From Cryptomeria japonica (Eukaryota > Streptophyta > Pinopsida > Cupressales > Cupressaceae): DNA of 64,000 nt. The stretch covers positions 147,430,849 to 147,494,848 of the forward strand of contig NC_081410.1 in the NCBI RefSeq assembly GCF_030272615.1, written 5' to 3'. How positions within the stretch are numbered: the first letter of the stretch is position 1; every line of letters begins with the position of its first letter. The position numbers and the translations under genes were made by a program. Below, in pieces: positions 25,371-37,591 of the stretch. Below the pieces are notes generated by a model, which saw nothing but the letters and a program-made list of their open reading frames with translations, did no database searches and had not been told where the DNA came from.

Positions 25371-26481
25371 TAAACCTAGAGAATAAAACATAAACTTCTA
25401 ATTTGGGATGGTATATTGCATAAAATTTCAAATAACTCTAGGACAAGTGATTTTCCAGAAAAATCACAATTCAATTTTGGTCTATAAAAGGGTAGGCATA
25501 ATATTTCCAATTTCAATTTCCTTTCCACTACAAACGTCAACATTACTTGTATGTTTCCAAAACAAGCTCATATAGAGAAAGTGCATTCATAAATGTGTTC
25601 CTAGATTGAAGAATATTGGCATATGAAAGTGCATCTTTTCCTTGAAACTTTTAAGAAGAGAGGTGAGACTAGAAAAATAATTAATAGTATGCATGACAAT
25701 CTATTCAGTTACATTATGAGTTACATTATATAGTGAAGGATCCTAGGGGACTTACGAGGAGGATCTTAATTGTTGATTATCACTATTAAATTCAATTTTC
25801 ACATTCTTTTATTTGTGCCTTCCAATTCACTATTAAATTCTATTTTTCATACTCTATTATTTGTGTCTTCCAATATATTATCTAATGTATATTTTAGTAT
25901 CAGCGTAACCAATGCACCTTCTTTTGGTACAAGTGCTAGTAATACATGATTGAAGGAATTGATAGATATTACTTTCTTTAAATTCATGGGATAATATGAG
26001 CTTGTCGAGCTCTAGAAACGGTATGGTTGAAAAACAACGATTAAGAAATCTCAACTTGAATGCCCAAGTCCAACTAGGCTGAACTCCATTAACAATTCAG
26101 CATTGATAAAACATGAGATTCATTAAAGTAATTACCCATATTGGCTATTAATCAACTTTCAAAAGTTATAAAGTGAATAAAAACTAAAAGTACTTGTCAT
26201 AGGTAATACTATTGCATTCACGTAAGTCTAACTAATCAAATTTTTGCACCAATCAAAATTGATTATTATTTTTGTTTTCAAAATAAACTTGACTTTTATA
26301 AAGTTCAAATTTATATTTTTAAACTAGAAATTATTTATCTACAATATGATTGGATGAAAAAAAATTGGTGTTATAGGAGCAAATTTATAGGAATGATAGA
26401 TTTTATAGGCTTTTTTAGATTCCTCTACATTTAAAAAATTAATGTCTATTTTAAATAACTTGTTTTTTCTTTTATTAATAA
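25371..26481. other. Unassigned AT-rich intergenic DNA
   Basis: No gene or repeat structure that I can name. A short imperfect duplication around TTCACTATTAAATTC occurs at about 25788-25840. Confidence 0.4.
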
Positions 26482-26499
26482 TCTTGTAAATCTCACTCG

Positions 26500-28081
26500 A
26501 TGGAGCGTCGCAGGAGACTAGGGCTTCGGCCAAGGGATTTGCAAGATTTTCGAGCATAGGGAGGATATTCTCAAGAGAGAAGGTTTGACTTTTAGAATGT
26601 ACATCAAGGTTTCAACCAAATGCGAAATGGTAAACGACCCTGGCAAAAACCAAATAGGGCTTGGGAGGATCCGAACAGGTTTTTTTACTCTCACAAACAG
26701 AGGGGGGAGGACTCTAGAGTCAGGGAGGCAAACTTCACCAATAATGAGAATTTTAGCAGTTTGGGGCATCGTAATAAAGAATACGGGCCAAAAACTATAT
26801 GGTAACATTGCCAGGAGAAAGAATGGCATCCAAAGTCAAAAATGCAAAAGGCAAATACTGCCCCAATGAGGAGAGAGGAGGAGAGATTGGAGAAAATCTC
26901 GTTGATGCTGGATAACCAAAGCTGGAATGGATCAGTGGCATTTTTCCGAGCGCAGGGCCTATTTTAAAATGTTTTGGAGATTGGCCATCTATGGGTAAAA
27001 TGAAAGGATGGTGTGCGGAAAACTGGAAATGCAAGATTGAGCTAAAAACAATGCCAAATGGTTTCTTCTTGGTCATCACTGAGAATGAGAAGGATAAACA
27101 GTGGATTCTGAATAGTGAACCATTTTTTGTGGGGGACAGAGGTTTATATATTCGGGAGTGGGAACCAAGTTTCAACCCTTTGCAGGCGTGAATTGAAATG
27201 GTACCCATTTGGTTATGTTTATACAACCTGTCCAAAGAATACTGGAATGAGGAATCTTTCCAAGCTATAGGTAATAAATTAGGGTTTTACATCAAAGCAA
27301 ATGAGGCGATAGAGTCCAAAGATTTCAGTGTATATGCATGAATATGCATTGGTTGGAAACCCCATTACCCTCTTCTATAAAATATAGAGATCATCACCAA
27401 TGAAGGGCAATGGCTTCAAAAGATTGAGATTGAAGAATCAAGTGAAAGATGCAAATATTGCAAAAAAGATGGTCACACAGAGGATACTTGTCTGATTGGC
27501 CCAAAAGGGAAAAATGTGGAATCAACGATCCAAGAAGAGTTGAACGTATTAGCGAGAAAAGATAAAGAAATGAGTGAGAAGGAAGTGGAAATTGGTATTA
27601 TTCAAAATACTCAGATGCCCCTGATCCAAGAGGAGGCTTTGCCGGACGCAAAAAAGATGATCTATTCAGAGGAAGAGATAATAGTGGATGTTTCCCTAAG
27701 AGATAAACAACTGGAGGTAGCAGGGTGGGTAGAAGAAGCTATTGTTCCGGTGGAGAAGGCAACAGAGGTCCTGGATGAAGCGAAGTCGATAGCCACATCC
27801 CTTTTGGGAAAGGGGCAACCGCTGGAGGTGCCTGAGTTAATGTAAGTAGAGAATTTGAGGGAGAAGGGGACGATAATGAATGGGGATGGATGGATGAGGA
27901 AGACATCCTGGAGACAATGACAGTAGAGCAGATCGAGCCTGAATGGAACAAGATTTGTCTGGGAGAAAAAAGATCTACAGGTAGGAAATCAAATCAAGTT
28001 AGAATTGAAATGGTCGGAAGTGCTAAGGGACAATGCAAACTCACAGTAGCGAAGGGAATTACCCTTCCTGAAGGACAATGA
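26500..28081 (+). pseudogene. LINE-2 ORF1: DUF4283 protein with CCHC knuckle
   Basis: ATG at 26500 (MERRRRLGLRPRD). The N-terminal part carries stops but reads to about 26805 in one frame. A DUF4283 core follows at 26991-27350 (GFFLVITENEKDKQWIL, then WLCLYNLSKEYW). A CCHC knuckle, CKYCKKDGHTEDTC, lies at 27450-27491, then an acidic C-terminal region. After a frame change the last segment (27890-28081) ends PEGQ-TGA, whose TGA overlaps the ORF2 ATG by the sequence ATGA. The protein would bind LINE RNA. At least four lesions. Confidence 0.78.
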
Positions 28082-31000
28082 AAATCATAACATGGAATGT
28101 CAGGGGCTGCAATGCCCCTGATAAACGTCGATTGATCAAAAGAGGTTTGGATCAATTAAGGCCTGATGTAGTTTTTCTGCAGGAAACTAAGCTTAATAAA
28201 GAGGATTCATATATGATCATTAGATCTTGGAAGCAGTGGAAGGGAGTCTTTGTTGATTCAGAGGGTGCGTCGGGAGGTTTGGGTATTCTCTGGAACCCAT
28301 CCAATCATAGGGTGAAGGTACTGGGTGACTCCCGTATGTGGAAGGTGTGTAAGATCCATTCCTTCCCTTTAAATGCTGATTTCTTTTTTATTAATGTGTA
28401 TGGACCGACTAAACCAAATCAACAAGGAAATTTCTGGCAATCCCTTTCCTCCCTGATCCAAAAACTGGAGGAAGGAACTATCATTATTGGGGGAGACTTT
28501 AATGCAATTTTGGAAACAAGTGATAAAGTGGGGGGTAAGAGAGGTCCTACATCTTCCCAAGCAAATTTTCAAAATTTTGTGATCAATAGTGGTCTCAAAG
28601 AAATCAAATCCAAGGAAGGACAATTTACATGGTCGAACAAAAGGATTTTGGGGAACCATGTAGCGGAAAAACTAGATCGTTTTTTCCTGGGAGGGGCTTG
28701 GGCGGATTCCCCCCTCCTTTTTGTCTCAAATATCCAACCGATGGTTTCTTTGGACCATCTATCGATGGAGCTAATTATAGCCTTTGATGGCCCTCCCATT
28801 AGGTGCCCCTTTAAATTTGAAAAGATGTGGTTGAGGGATGGGAGTCTGCGAGACCTGATTGCGGAATGGTGGGTTGAGACTCCTGAGGTGCTTGGTACAA
28901 TGGCTTTTAGGTTTGTTAAGAAATTGCAATTTGTTAAGTCTAAGGTTAAAGAGTGGAAGTGGACTAAATTTGGGAATATGTTTGCTAATAAGCAAGATTT
29001 GGAGGAGAAGTTGGCCGCATTACAAGAAACAATAATTCAAAATGGAATGTCCTCGGAGTCTTTTTTGCAGGAATGTGATTTTAAAAATCAGTACAATGAG
29101 ATGTTGGCACGGGAAGAAATCTATTGGCGGTAAAAATTGAAGGAGTATTAGCTTAAGGAAGGGGACAGAATACTAAATTCTTCCATAATTTGATCAAGGC
29201 CAAAAGATCCTGGAACAAAATCACCTCCATCCATAACAAGGAAAATGTCCTTTTGGAAAACCTGGGGATATCAACAGTGGGGCAGTCAGTTTCTTCTCGA
29301 CTCTATTGTCAAAGGAGGGTAATATAAGTTTAGAGGATCAACAAAATGGACTTAATGCTATTCTGAAGCTGATCACAGAAGCACAAAATCAGGCACTCAT
29401 GAAACCTATCCAGTTTGACAAGGTTCGGAAGGCAGTTTTCAACATGATGGGGGACAAAGCCCCAAGCCCGGATGGCTTCCCAACTTTCTTCTATCAGACT
29501 TTTTGGGATTTAGTTGGGAAAGAGGTTTGGGCTATGGTGGAGGAATCGCGGAGAAAGGCATATGTCGCAAAGGAATTGAATTGTACACTTATAGCCCTTA
29601 TCCCCAAGGTGGAGCACCCAACATCTTTTAATGATTTCAAGCCAATCTCTTTGTGTAATACCATTTTTAAAATAGTAACGAAATTCATCTCTAATAGATT
29701 GAAACCAATTTTAAATCACATTATCTCAGAAGAGCAGAGCGGGTTTGTTCCAGGAAGATCGATTGTTGAAGGAATAATAATTGCACATGAAGCCATTCAC
29801 ACTATAAGATTATCAAAAGTGGATAGAATGTTGATTAAATTGGATATCAGAAAAGCTTATGACATGGTGGATCGGGAATTCCTATTCCAGATCCTTAACA
29901 GATTTGGTTTCTCAGAAGGATGGATTAACTGGGTTCGTGCATGTTTAGATGGAGTTTGGACCTTGGTGTTGGTAAATGGTAGCCCACAAGGTTTCTTCCA
30001 AACCTCCCATGGAATCAGACAAGGGGATCCTTTATCCCCCTTCTTATTCATCATCTTGGTTGAAGTGTTCAAAATATTAATTCTTTCTCAGAGGAATCGA
30101 GGTAGTTGGAAAGGGATTCAAATAGCGAAAGAAATGGATCCGATCACCCATCAGCAACTTGTGGATGATACCTTGTTGTGCAGACATTCATCACTACAAG
30201 AGGCTAGAGTAATTAGAAAGACAATAGATACTTTCTACAAGGCATATGGTCAACAAGTCAATTGGACAAAATCAGAACTTCTATTTTTCAACATAGGGGG
30301 AGGAAGACAACAAGAAATCATAAACATTCTAGGAGTCAAAGTGGGCACCTTACTTGGAAAATTCTTGGGTATCCCTTTATTTGGGGGGCCAAACCGTATG
30401 GAATTGCGGCATAGCCTTATTGACAGTAGTGTCAATCGTCTTAAAGGATGGAAAAGTAAATGGCTTACCTTGGCTGGAAGATTAATGCTCCTCAAATTGG
30501 TCCTATCTGCCCTACCTATATATTCCATGATGGATCTAAAGATCCCAGTGAAAGTGATCAGACACATTAATAGAGGAATGAGAAAATTTATTTGGAATGG
30601 TAAAGAGGCAAGTGACAAGATCCCCTTGATGGTGTGGGACAAAGTCTGTCAACCCAAGTTGGTGGGGGGGTAGGTATGAGGAAGTGGACTTTTCTTAATG
30701 AGGCAATGGGAGCAAATTTGGTATGGAAAACGTACTCTCATCCGAACCGAAAGTGGGTACAAATTTTAAAACATAAATATCTAGATCAGATGAGTAGGGA
30801 ATGAATTTTTACCCTTAGAATCCTCCCCAAAGGCTCTGCTATCTAGAATTTCATATGTTCTTGCAGACATGTGATCACTGAGCATATCACATGGGAACTA
30901 GGTAAAGGGACAATGGCCAAATTCTAGACGGACTCCTAGGAGGGCAAGCCAGCACTCAACCAAAGGCAAGGTTGTGAGGAAATAAGTGAATTACGGAAAC

Positions 31001-32178
31001 ATAGTGGGGTGTGAAGGTAGAAGATTTCATAAGGAAGATACGCTTAGATGGTGTGGATCAAAATCTGGGCAATATTCAGTCAAAATTAGCCATGGCATTT
31101 TAGAAAATTTGGAAGCAAGGGTGGAATTACCAACTAAACTGTTGTGGAGCTCTTCTATCCTCCTAAAAGCAGGAGCATTCTCATGGTTGGTTTTAAGAAA
31201 GAGAATCCTGACCGGAGAAAGACTATGTTGATTAGGCTTCCTGGGTCCATTTAGGTGCACAATGTGTAAAAAAGTTGAAGAAACTTTGGATCATCTGATA
31301 CTTCAATGTGAGGAGGCACAGAAGGTATGGAAATTCCTTCTTGGTAAACTAAATTGGGCCACCCCGCTTCCTAATTCAATTTTTGAAATTTTTACAAGTT
31401 GGAGAATACCCTGCCGAAAATCAGTCTGTTCCAGCTTATGGTTAGTGGCCCCATCTCTTGTAGTATGGTAAATTTGGAAGGAGAGAAACAGGAGAATTTT
31501 CCAAAATAAATCAAAATTTGAGGAGAATTTGTGTGTAAGGGTGGAAAGAGCAATAGCTGAAGCGGTTTCTATGGCAGCCAGGAATCATAATTTAACAAAA
31601 CATCCATTCACAAATGAAGATAGAGATATCCAGGCAAATTGGCCTTTGATCCATTGCCAACCTATAATGGGTCTTCGAGGGTTGATCCAGCTTTTTCTTT
31701 ACAGAAGATTAAATGGGAACCACTGAGCAAACAGTGGATAAAGATCAATTTTGATGGTGCATCAAAAGGAAATTTGGGAACCTCAAGTGTTGGAGTGGTG
31801 GCGAGAGACAACAACGGATTAATCCTATTCAAAGGAGCTCAACGATTATAGGATGGTACTAACAATGAAGCAGAGGTCTAGGCAGCTTTTCTAGCAATAG
31901 AACTAGCCTTAAACATGAAAGTCCAACGGCTGCATTTAGAAGGGGACTCTCAGATAGTTATCAATGCAATAGCTAAAAGCAACACACCATGTTGGAAGCT
32001 AAACCGATGGGTGGATATGATCCGAGAGAAACTTAACACATTTGTGGAGTTTCGTGTCTCACATATTAGGAGGGGAGCAAATGCAGTGGCAGATTTGTTG
32101 TCAAACATTGGAAGTGAACTAGATAGTTGCATGGCCAAATGGTGGAAAGGTGATGGTCATGTGTGGGAATGGTACTAA
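28078..32178 (+). pseudogene. LINE-2 ORF2: endonuclease, reverse transcriptase, RNase H
   Basis: ATG at 28078. Endonuclease 28078-28790 has TWNVRG, FLQETKL, GGDFNAI, KLDRFFL and LDH in place of SDH. A broken linker (29134-29305) precedes RT at 29306-30673, with KAPSPDGFPTFFY, IKLDIRKAYD, QGDPLSPFLF and LVDDTLL; the usual FADD has become LVDD but both aspartates remain. A zinc-binding C..C..H region is near 31259-31330 (CKKVEETLDHLILQCE). RNase H at 31735-32130 has FDGAS, NNEAE and EGDSQ. Stops and shifts at several points. This is the enzyme for target-primed reverse transcription in plant L1 elements; RNase H is found in only some of them. Confidence 0.85.
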
Positions 32179-32516
32179 TTGTAGTTTTTTAGAAATGTGT
32201 AGTCTTCAACTTGTTAATGCGAGCAAAATTTGGCAAGTACATATGCCAAGATGGCGACTGTTCCTTGAAGGAGGAGTTGTCTGTGGTAGGTCGCACGATC
32301 AGAGCGAGGGGAGGATGGCAGAAAATCCCTGCTCTTGATCTCATGGCATTAATGCCTTATCCTTCGCACTCATTACCCGTCCTATATGATGGAGGCAGAA
32401 TTTACTACCCTTTGAGTTGCATGTCAGGGTTTTTTTGAAGTAGAACTAATTGTATCTATGTAGCTTCTATATGAAATTGTATTGTAGGAATTGTTGTTTT
32501 GAAATTGCAAGTGACC

Positions 32517-33205
32517 ATGGAGGCTAATTTCACTCTCCGAACAGACAAGAAGTTGGTGCCCTTTTTGGGAAAGGTATCGGATAAGCGGATGCAAGGACTT
32601 TTCCAGTTTAAGGAGGAGAAGTTGTGGGTGGTAGCTCTTCTTATGCTTGTGGAGGAGGTGGGTATATCCATCACCAATATCAAACTAACATGGAGGTGTA
32701 CTCTTTGCTTCTAGCGTGGGCCTATGAGTTTGAACCGAAGGTGGAAAAGGTAAAACTTACACTGATCAAATTGATAAATGGGGAGTTTTTGATTAACCTG
32801 GATTCAATCTTGGAATGGGTGGTACCACGAGTTGGCATTCGAATCAAGGAAGAGGACGACTAAGAGGAATTGCTTCCTTTTATTCGTGGTCTGAAGGATG
32901 CAATCAAAGACCAATATCGTGAACGTGCTTGAGTGGGGTGGGAAGCGATGAAACTCTTTGTGAAATTAACCAGAGTGGATGAAGTCCTTAAGGCTCTACA
33001 TGTGGTGGCAAAGATGGAGGTTGGCAAGGACCTAAGAGATATATTTGAAGAAGGAAGCGTAATTCAGTTTGTGGTGAGCTTGGAGGGTGACCCTGACTTC
33101 GGATGTTTGGACTGCATCCCAAAGATGAAAGTTGAAGCGACAAAAGAGAAAGAACCGACTTCTAAAGAGAAAAGGGAGGAGGTGACCCAGGGGGATAGTG
33201 AGTGA
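32517..33205 (+). pseudogene. LINE-2 ORF3: unrecognised protein downstream of RNase H
   Basis: ATG at 32517 opens MEANFTLRTDKKLVPFLG, continued by KVSDKRMQGLF and EEKLW. A frameshift near 32680 joins it to a second frame that runs to 33205 with stops at about 32863 and 32930. That part contains VVPRVGIRIKEED and a charged C-terminus. Matching proteins occur at the same place in LINE-3 (34466-33740) and LINE-5 (43197-42454). I do not recognise the family. Three separate copies with conserved residues argue that it was translated. Confidence 0.6.
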
Positions 33206-33739
33206 GCCGCCTATTGGCCAGTGTTTTTGTATTTTTCCTAAATATTTTCATCTATTAGTTTTTACTCTAAAACTTTAAATTTTTGCTAGATCATTTGGTT
33301 TGGAGAACCAGCAAAGAACTGGTTTTTTGGTGCTGCTATAAGTTATAGGGTAGGGTAATTCACAAGTTTGAACTGTGGGTAGTATGGGTTTCATATTTTC
33401 TGTGTTTATGCATAGTGTAAGATTGCAAATTTTGTATATTTAACTCTCTGTATCAATAGAATGAAAAAATTTACCGATCAAAAAAAAAATCCTGTAAATA
33501 AGGGGATTTTTCAGTGTATAAGTATTTTTTTGTATCGATAACCAGGATAATATATTGCTTAAAATAGGAAAGATTTACATCAAAAAAGCAAATAGACAGT
33601 CTACCACAACATGGGGTCTTTCCCTATTACAACAAAGGAACCTGAAAAAGACACCAGACCTACAGGGCCATCAACTACAAAAAACCAACATACATACACA
33701 TACCCCACAAAAAGAACCTGATTGGCCAAGAGGACCTAT

Positions 33740-34466
33740 CTACTGAAACCATCCCAAGGCCTCCTCCCTTGACAAGTTAGGAATACCCCAGCTGGGCCCT
33801 GCATCATGCATCTCACTCCCTCCACCTAGCACTATTCCAGGTCTCTCACCACACAGCGAACCGCGCTCCACCACCTTCGCCTGCTTTCGTGGAATCCGAT
33901 GGTGAACCATAGGCCTCCCATCCTCATCCAGAGGAGCCTTAGAACAAATTGGGGTCACCTTTCTGCAAATCTTCACTCACTCAGTCGGCCCCAACTCATG
34001 CACATACTGCACAATCTCTCTTCATCCCTTCCTTGCGTTCTCCACCTACAAATCAACTGGTCGAGAAGCCGACCAAATTATGAATGGTTACAGCTCCCCC
34101 ACTTCAATGCCAATCCTCCGCCACGGTCCTTCCATTGACTTTAGCCCTTCGCCAACAACAGCTCGAGCCACCACTTCCTTCAAACCACCCGCCCATTTGG
34201 GTCTCAACACCAAAGATGCGACCCGCTGCACTTCCTCCGTCAACTTTCCCACTAGCAAGGCCAGGGCAACGAACAGCAATGAGATATCAAGGTTAGTTAT
34301 AGGCTGATAGTCAGACACTAGAAATTCCTCCCTAAAAATCAACCTCACTGCCCTCCAAAATTCCTCTCCATCCACCCTGAAGACATTCATCAACCTGTTG
34401 CTAGAGATCAGGCCACGAAAAAGTAGGCATTTGCCCGTCCGTCGTCAAGGAAAAATTTGCCTCCAT
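33740..34466 (-). pseudogene. LINE-3 ORF3
   Basis: ATG at 34466 (MEANFSLTTDGQMPTFS). After a frameshift near 34400 it continues SSNRLMNVFRVDGEEFW, then EFLVSDYQPITNLDIS, which parallels EFLMDYHRYRTNADIP in LINE-5. PWRRIGIEVGE parallels VVPRVGIRIKE in LINE-2. A C-terminal stretch from 33976 (RIPRKQAK ... CGERPGIVL) parallels QLPREKVE ... CGTECPIIL of LINE-5. Stops at about 34088 and 34050 break it. Function unknown. Confidence 0.6.
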
Positions 34467-34778
34467 CCTAACTCGCCTCTGCACCAAAACCTGCACACAC
34501 AACCAACACCAAAAACTAGCCACTGCAAAATGCCAGGGAGCCAAAATCAAAGGTCTTAAAAAGCCACCACCATCACATGACATGATTGCTCCACACGAAT
34601 TGCAAAAAACCATGCATCATCACCAAGCCTTCACACTGATTGCCTCCATCATCACCCATCACCGCTAGACCACTTGCAACATCATCGTAGATCACAATCC
34701 ACAAGGACCATAACTTCCCACAAGTCCAAGGACACAAAGAGTCATTTCAAAAACAATCTCGGGTTCACTTTCCTAAGA

Positions 34779-35240
34779 CTAAGCAATACAACCAAAATCA
34801 TAAGAACTACCATTTTGAAAGTCCTCGAACAATCTAAAGTTATTTTCCAAAGAGCCATTCGCTCCCACATTTGAAATCTTGTCAGCTTCCACATTTGCTT
34901 CCCTGAGAACATGGGTCACCTTAAAATCTTCAAACCCACACAAAAGAAGTTTCATTCTTCGAACGTGCTTGTCTAAGTGTCGCGCCTCCATTCAACCTCT
35001 AGCTATCCCATTCGCTACAATCTGAGAATCTCCCTCCAAATGGAGTTTCTTCACTCCCAAGTTCTTAGCCATGAGAATGGCTTCAAACGCTGCTTGACAC
35101 TTAGCAGCATTGTTTGATCCATCCACCAATCTTTTAGCTCCTATGGCTAGAATATTGCCACAATCATCTCGGGCTATTACCCAACTTTAGAGACCCCTCG
35201 ATTACCCCTCGAAGCACCATCAAAATTAACCTTAGTCTAA
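34779..35240 (-). pseudogene. LINE-3 RNase H remnant
   Basis: Reads VNFDGASRGNRG, then after a frameshift ARDDCGNILAIGAKRLVDGS, NNAAKCQAAFEA, KLHLEGDSQIV and, after a stop near 34992, VTHVLREANVEADKIS. The conserved NNEAE glutamate reads lysine (NNAAK), so a catalytic residue is lost in addition to the frame breaks. Confidence 0.8.
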
Positions 35241-35334
35241 CCTTTATCTAGTGGGGCCCACTCTTGTCTTGATTCACTCTTCCTTTGAGGATTAGCCCTC
35301 AGAAGCCCATTAGCAGGCCTTGGTGTATAAGTAT

Positions 35335-35539
35335 ATATTAAATATATATATATATAGACAATAAAATTGATTTATTGTATAGGGTTTTGATTCACACCAT
35401 TTGAATTAAATAAAAAGTTAAATAAAAAATTAAACTATTTCATTACAAGCATTACATGACAAATATTTCTATTAAGAAAAAAACCAAGTATGTATCTTTA
35501 ATGATTATAGTTTTATATTTATTTTAATATTTTTTGAAA
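35335..35539. other. AT-rich spacer between LINE-3 and LINE-4
   Basis: Short TA-rich sequence without a gene. Confidence 0.5.
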
Positions 35540-35703
35540 ATTATAATTTTGACTCCTATTCTCTTTTTTGGAGGTTTAGGGCGCTCTTTCAACTAGGGCA
35601 CATTTTTCGAGGGTGTCACTGGTTGCAGGCCGCCATCGGGTGCGAGGGCTCCCTGGCTTTGTTGGGCAGCCCTTGAGCAATAACTGCTGGCCTACCGTAA
35701 TTA

Positions 35704-37591
35704 ATGGAGGCCGATAATGATGTTTGAATCAAGGTTAAACCGCCCATTCTCCATACCACCGAGAACAAGCACATGAGACGGAAGACCTTCAGCCAGGCAG
35801 TGGAGGGCAAGCAGATTCTATTCTCGATTGATGCAAAATTTGAGGTTGCACCGCAGCAGGAAGATGATGCCCATCTCGTGCGAGAAGAGGTGAGGTTTCC
35901 CCCTCCAAGTGCATCATCATTAAACCCAATGGTTCAATGCTTTCTGCTATTTCTTCTAAGATTTTGAGGCTTAAGGACGGCTATTTTTTTTGCCGCTTTT
36001 GATGTAAATAATGTACCATCTCATCAATACATGAACAAATGGTTGCAAGATGTGTGGGTCAATAAGCTAGGGTTTCATTTTTCATTTTGTAGAATGATTC
36101 AAAAGGGTTTGTTCTTAATTTTTTTTTATAATAAAGAAAGCCAAAGCAAGATTGTCAACAAACAATTCTGGTCGGTGCGGAATTCATCTTTTAGGGCTAT
36201 ACATTGGGACCCTGGGCCTTGTAATGATGAAATTCTTGCCCTTTCTTGTCCAAAATGGATAACCATTAAAAATATTCCCCCTTTCCTCTGGTCTTGTATA
36301 GATAGAATTGCAGAACCCTTGGGAAAAATTATAAAAATTGACTCCTCCCCCTCGGTTCTTCCACATCTTGATGTTAGTTTACTCATAGCCCTAAAACTGA
36401 GTATTGTATAACCCGCCGAAATTTCTATCTGCCTTGATAATAAAACCTTATGTTGTCCAATTGAGTACATGGGTGGTGTAGATGCCTACCATTATTGTAA
36501 ATTAAGTGATCACTTTAGAAGCAAATGCCCCTTATTGAATAAAAAATCTAGCAAGGTTAAAAACCCCTCTTCCGGTCCCCCACCATCTGAGCCCCAAGCT
36601 ACTCCCTCTGAGCCTCCTCTGATTGTTCTTGCTCAAAATATTTCCCCCACTCCCCCCATCTGACTTCTTACCCCCACCACCGACTACCCCTCACCCTTTC
36701 GTCCCCCCCTTCCTCCTCGGCCACCTCGATGGCTATCTCTATCATGAACTACAATAATGCTATTAAAGATGCCCTTTCCGCCGCCCATCCCATGCCCTTC
36801 AACCCCTCTGAATTTGTTGATAACCTTGAATTTCACTCGAGTCTAAGATCCCAGACCGCTCAACAACTTGTGTTGGAAAATTGAGAAGAGTTGTTGAAGC
36901 TAGGAAGGTTCTTGAGAAAGACCTTCAGAAGTAGAAGTTCAAAATTGAAGCCTCCTCGTGGAAGATGCCTGGCCTTGAGGACATGGATAGGAGTGATCCA
37001 CTTATAATAGATACCATTAGCAGTGCCTCTAATTAGGGCCTTGAATTGTCTGCATGTAGGGGTCCTACTGAAATTAAAACTGATGAGATCTATCATTCTA
37101 CCCTAGATATGAAAGTCGGTGGACTTAACCCTACTATGGATGAGATCTTAGTCGATCCTCTAGGTGCATCCAATGGCTCAGAGACCTCTGGGTAAGACCC
37201 TGGTAGTAGTACCTATTGTAATTCTAGCACCCCTATTGATGCCTTGAATACAGAGCAAACTGTTACACAAGACAAGGGGATCAACATGGACCCCTTCACT
37301 CCTGGATACACCAATTTTGAACAAGGCTCGGTAGATACATAGGAAGGGTTTACTTTGGTCAAACACAGAAAGTCTAGAAGGAAGAGATCCCCCAAGAATA
37401 GTAACGATAGCGCCTCTAGGAAGGAATCCCTTGGCCCCGAACAGATATCCGGGGCAATGAAAAAGAGAGGTAGACCCTACTCCTCTATTGCATTTGATGC
37501 TAGCAATATCACAAATAAAGAAGAGTGGCCTAAATGTTTTGAGGTATTTAAATCCCAAACGGACCCTACCCAACAAAATGAGCCATGCTGA
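35704..37591 (+). pseudogene. LINE-4 ORF1: DUF4283 protein with degenerate knuckle
   Basis: ATG at 35704 (MEADNDV, then a stop). RKTFSQAVEGKQ matches the typical start of plant LINE ORF1. DUF4283 lies at 36031-36411 (AIHWDPGPCNDE, KWITIKNIPPFLW). The knuckle at about 36485 reads YHYCKLSDHFRSKC, with the first cysteine changed to tyrosine. A Pro/Ser-rich and then charged region leads to a last segment at 37355-37591 that ends EPC-TGA. The TGA overlaps the downstream ATG (ATGCTGA). Confidence 0.75.

Larger units (their letters stand above)
26492..33489 (+). mobile_element. LINE-2: full-length L1-type LINE with RNase H and ORF3
   Basis: The 5' end is near 26492, eight bases before the ORF1 ATG; the 3' end is the A-run at 33481-33489. 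Flanking TCTTGTAAAT (26482-26491) and TCCTGTAAAT (33490-33499) form a 10-bp target duplication with one mismatch. Gene order: ORF1, ORF2 (endonuclease, RT, zinc-binding region, RNase H), then ORF3. Each frame has stops or shifts, so the copy is dead. LINE-3 lies 27 bases downstream of its target duplication. Confidence 0.85.
33526..35322 (-). mobile_element. LINE-3: 5'-truncated LINE with RNase H and ORF3
   Basis: A 1.8-kb minus-strand fragment flanked by a perfect 12-bp duplication GTGTATAAGTAT at 33514-33525 and 35323-35334. The minus-strand 3' end is an A-run (T-run at 33526-33531). It contains only the RNase H end of ORF2 and ORF3, the truncation expected when reverse transcription stops early. 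Confidence 0.9.
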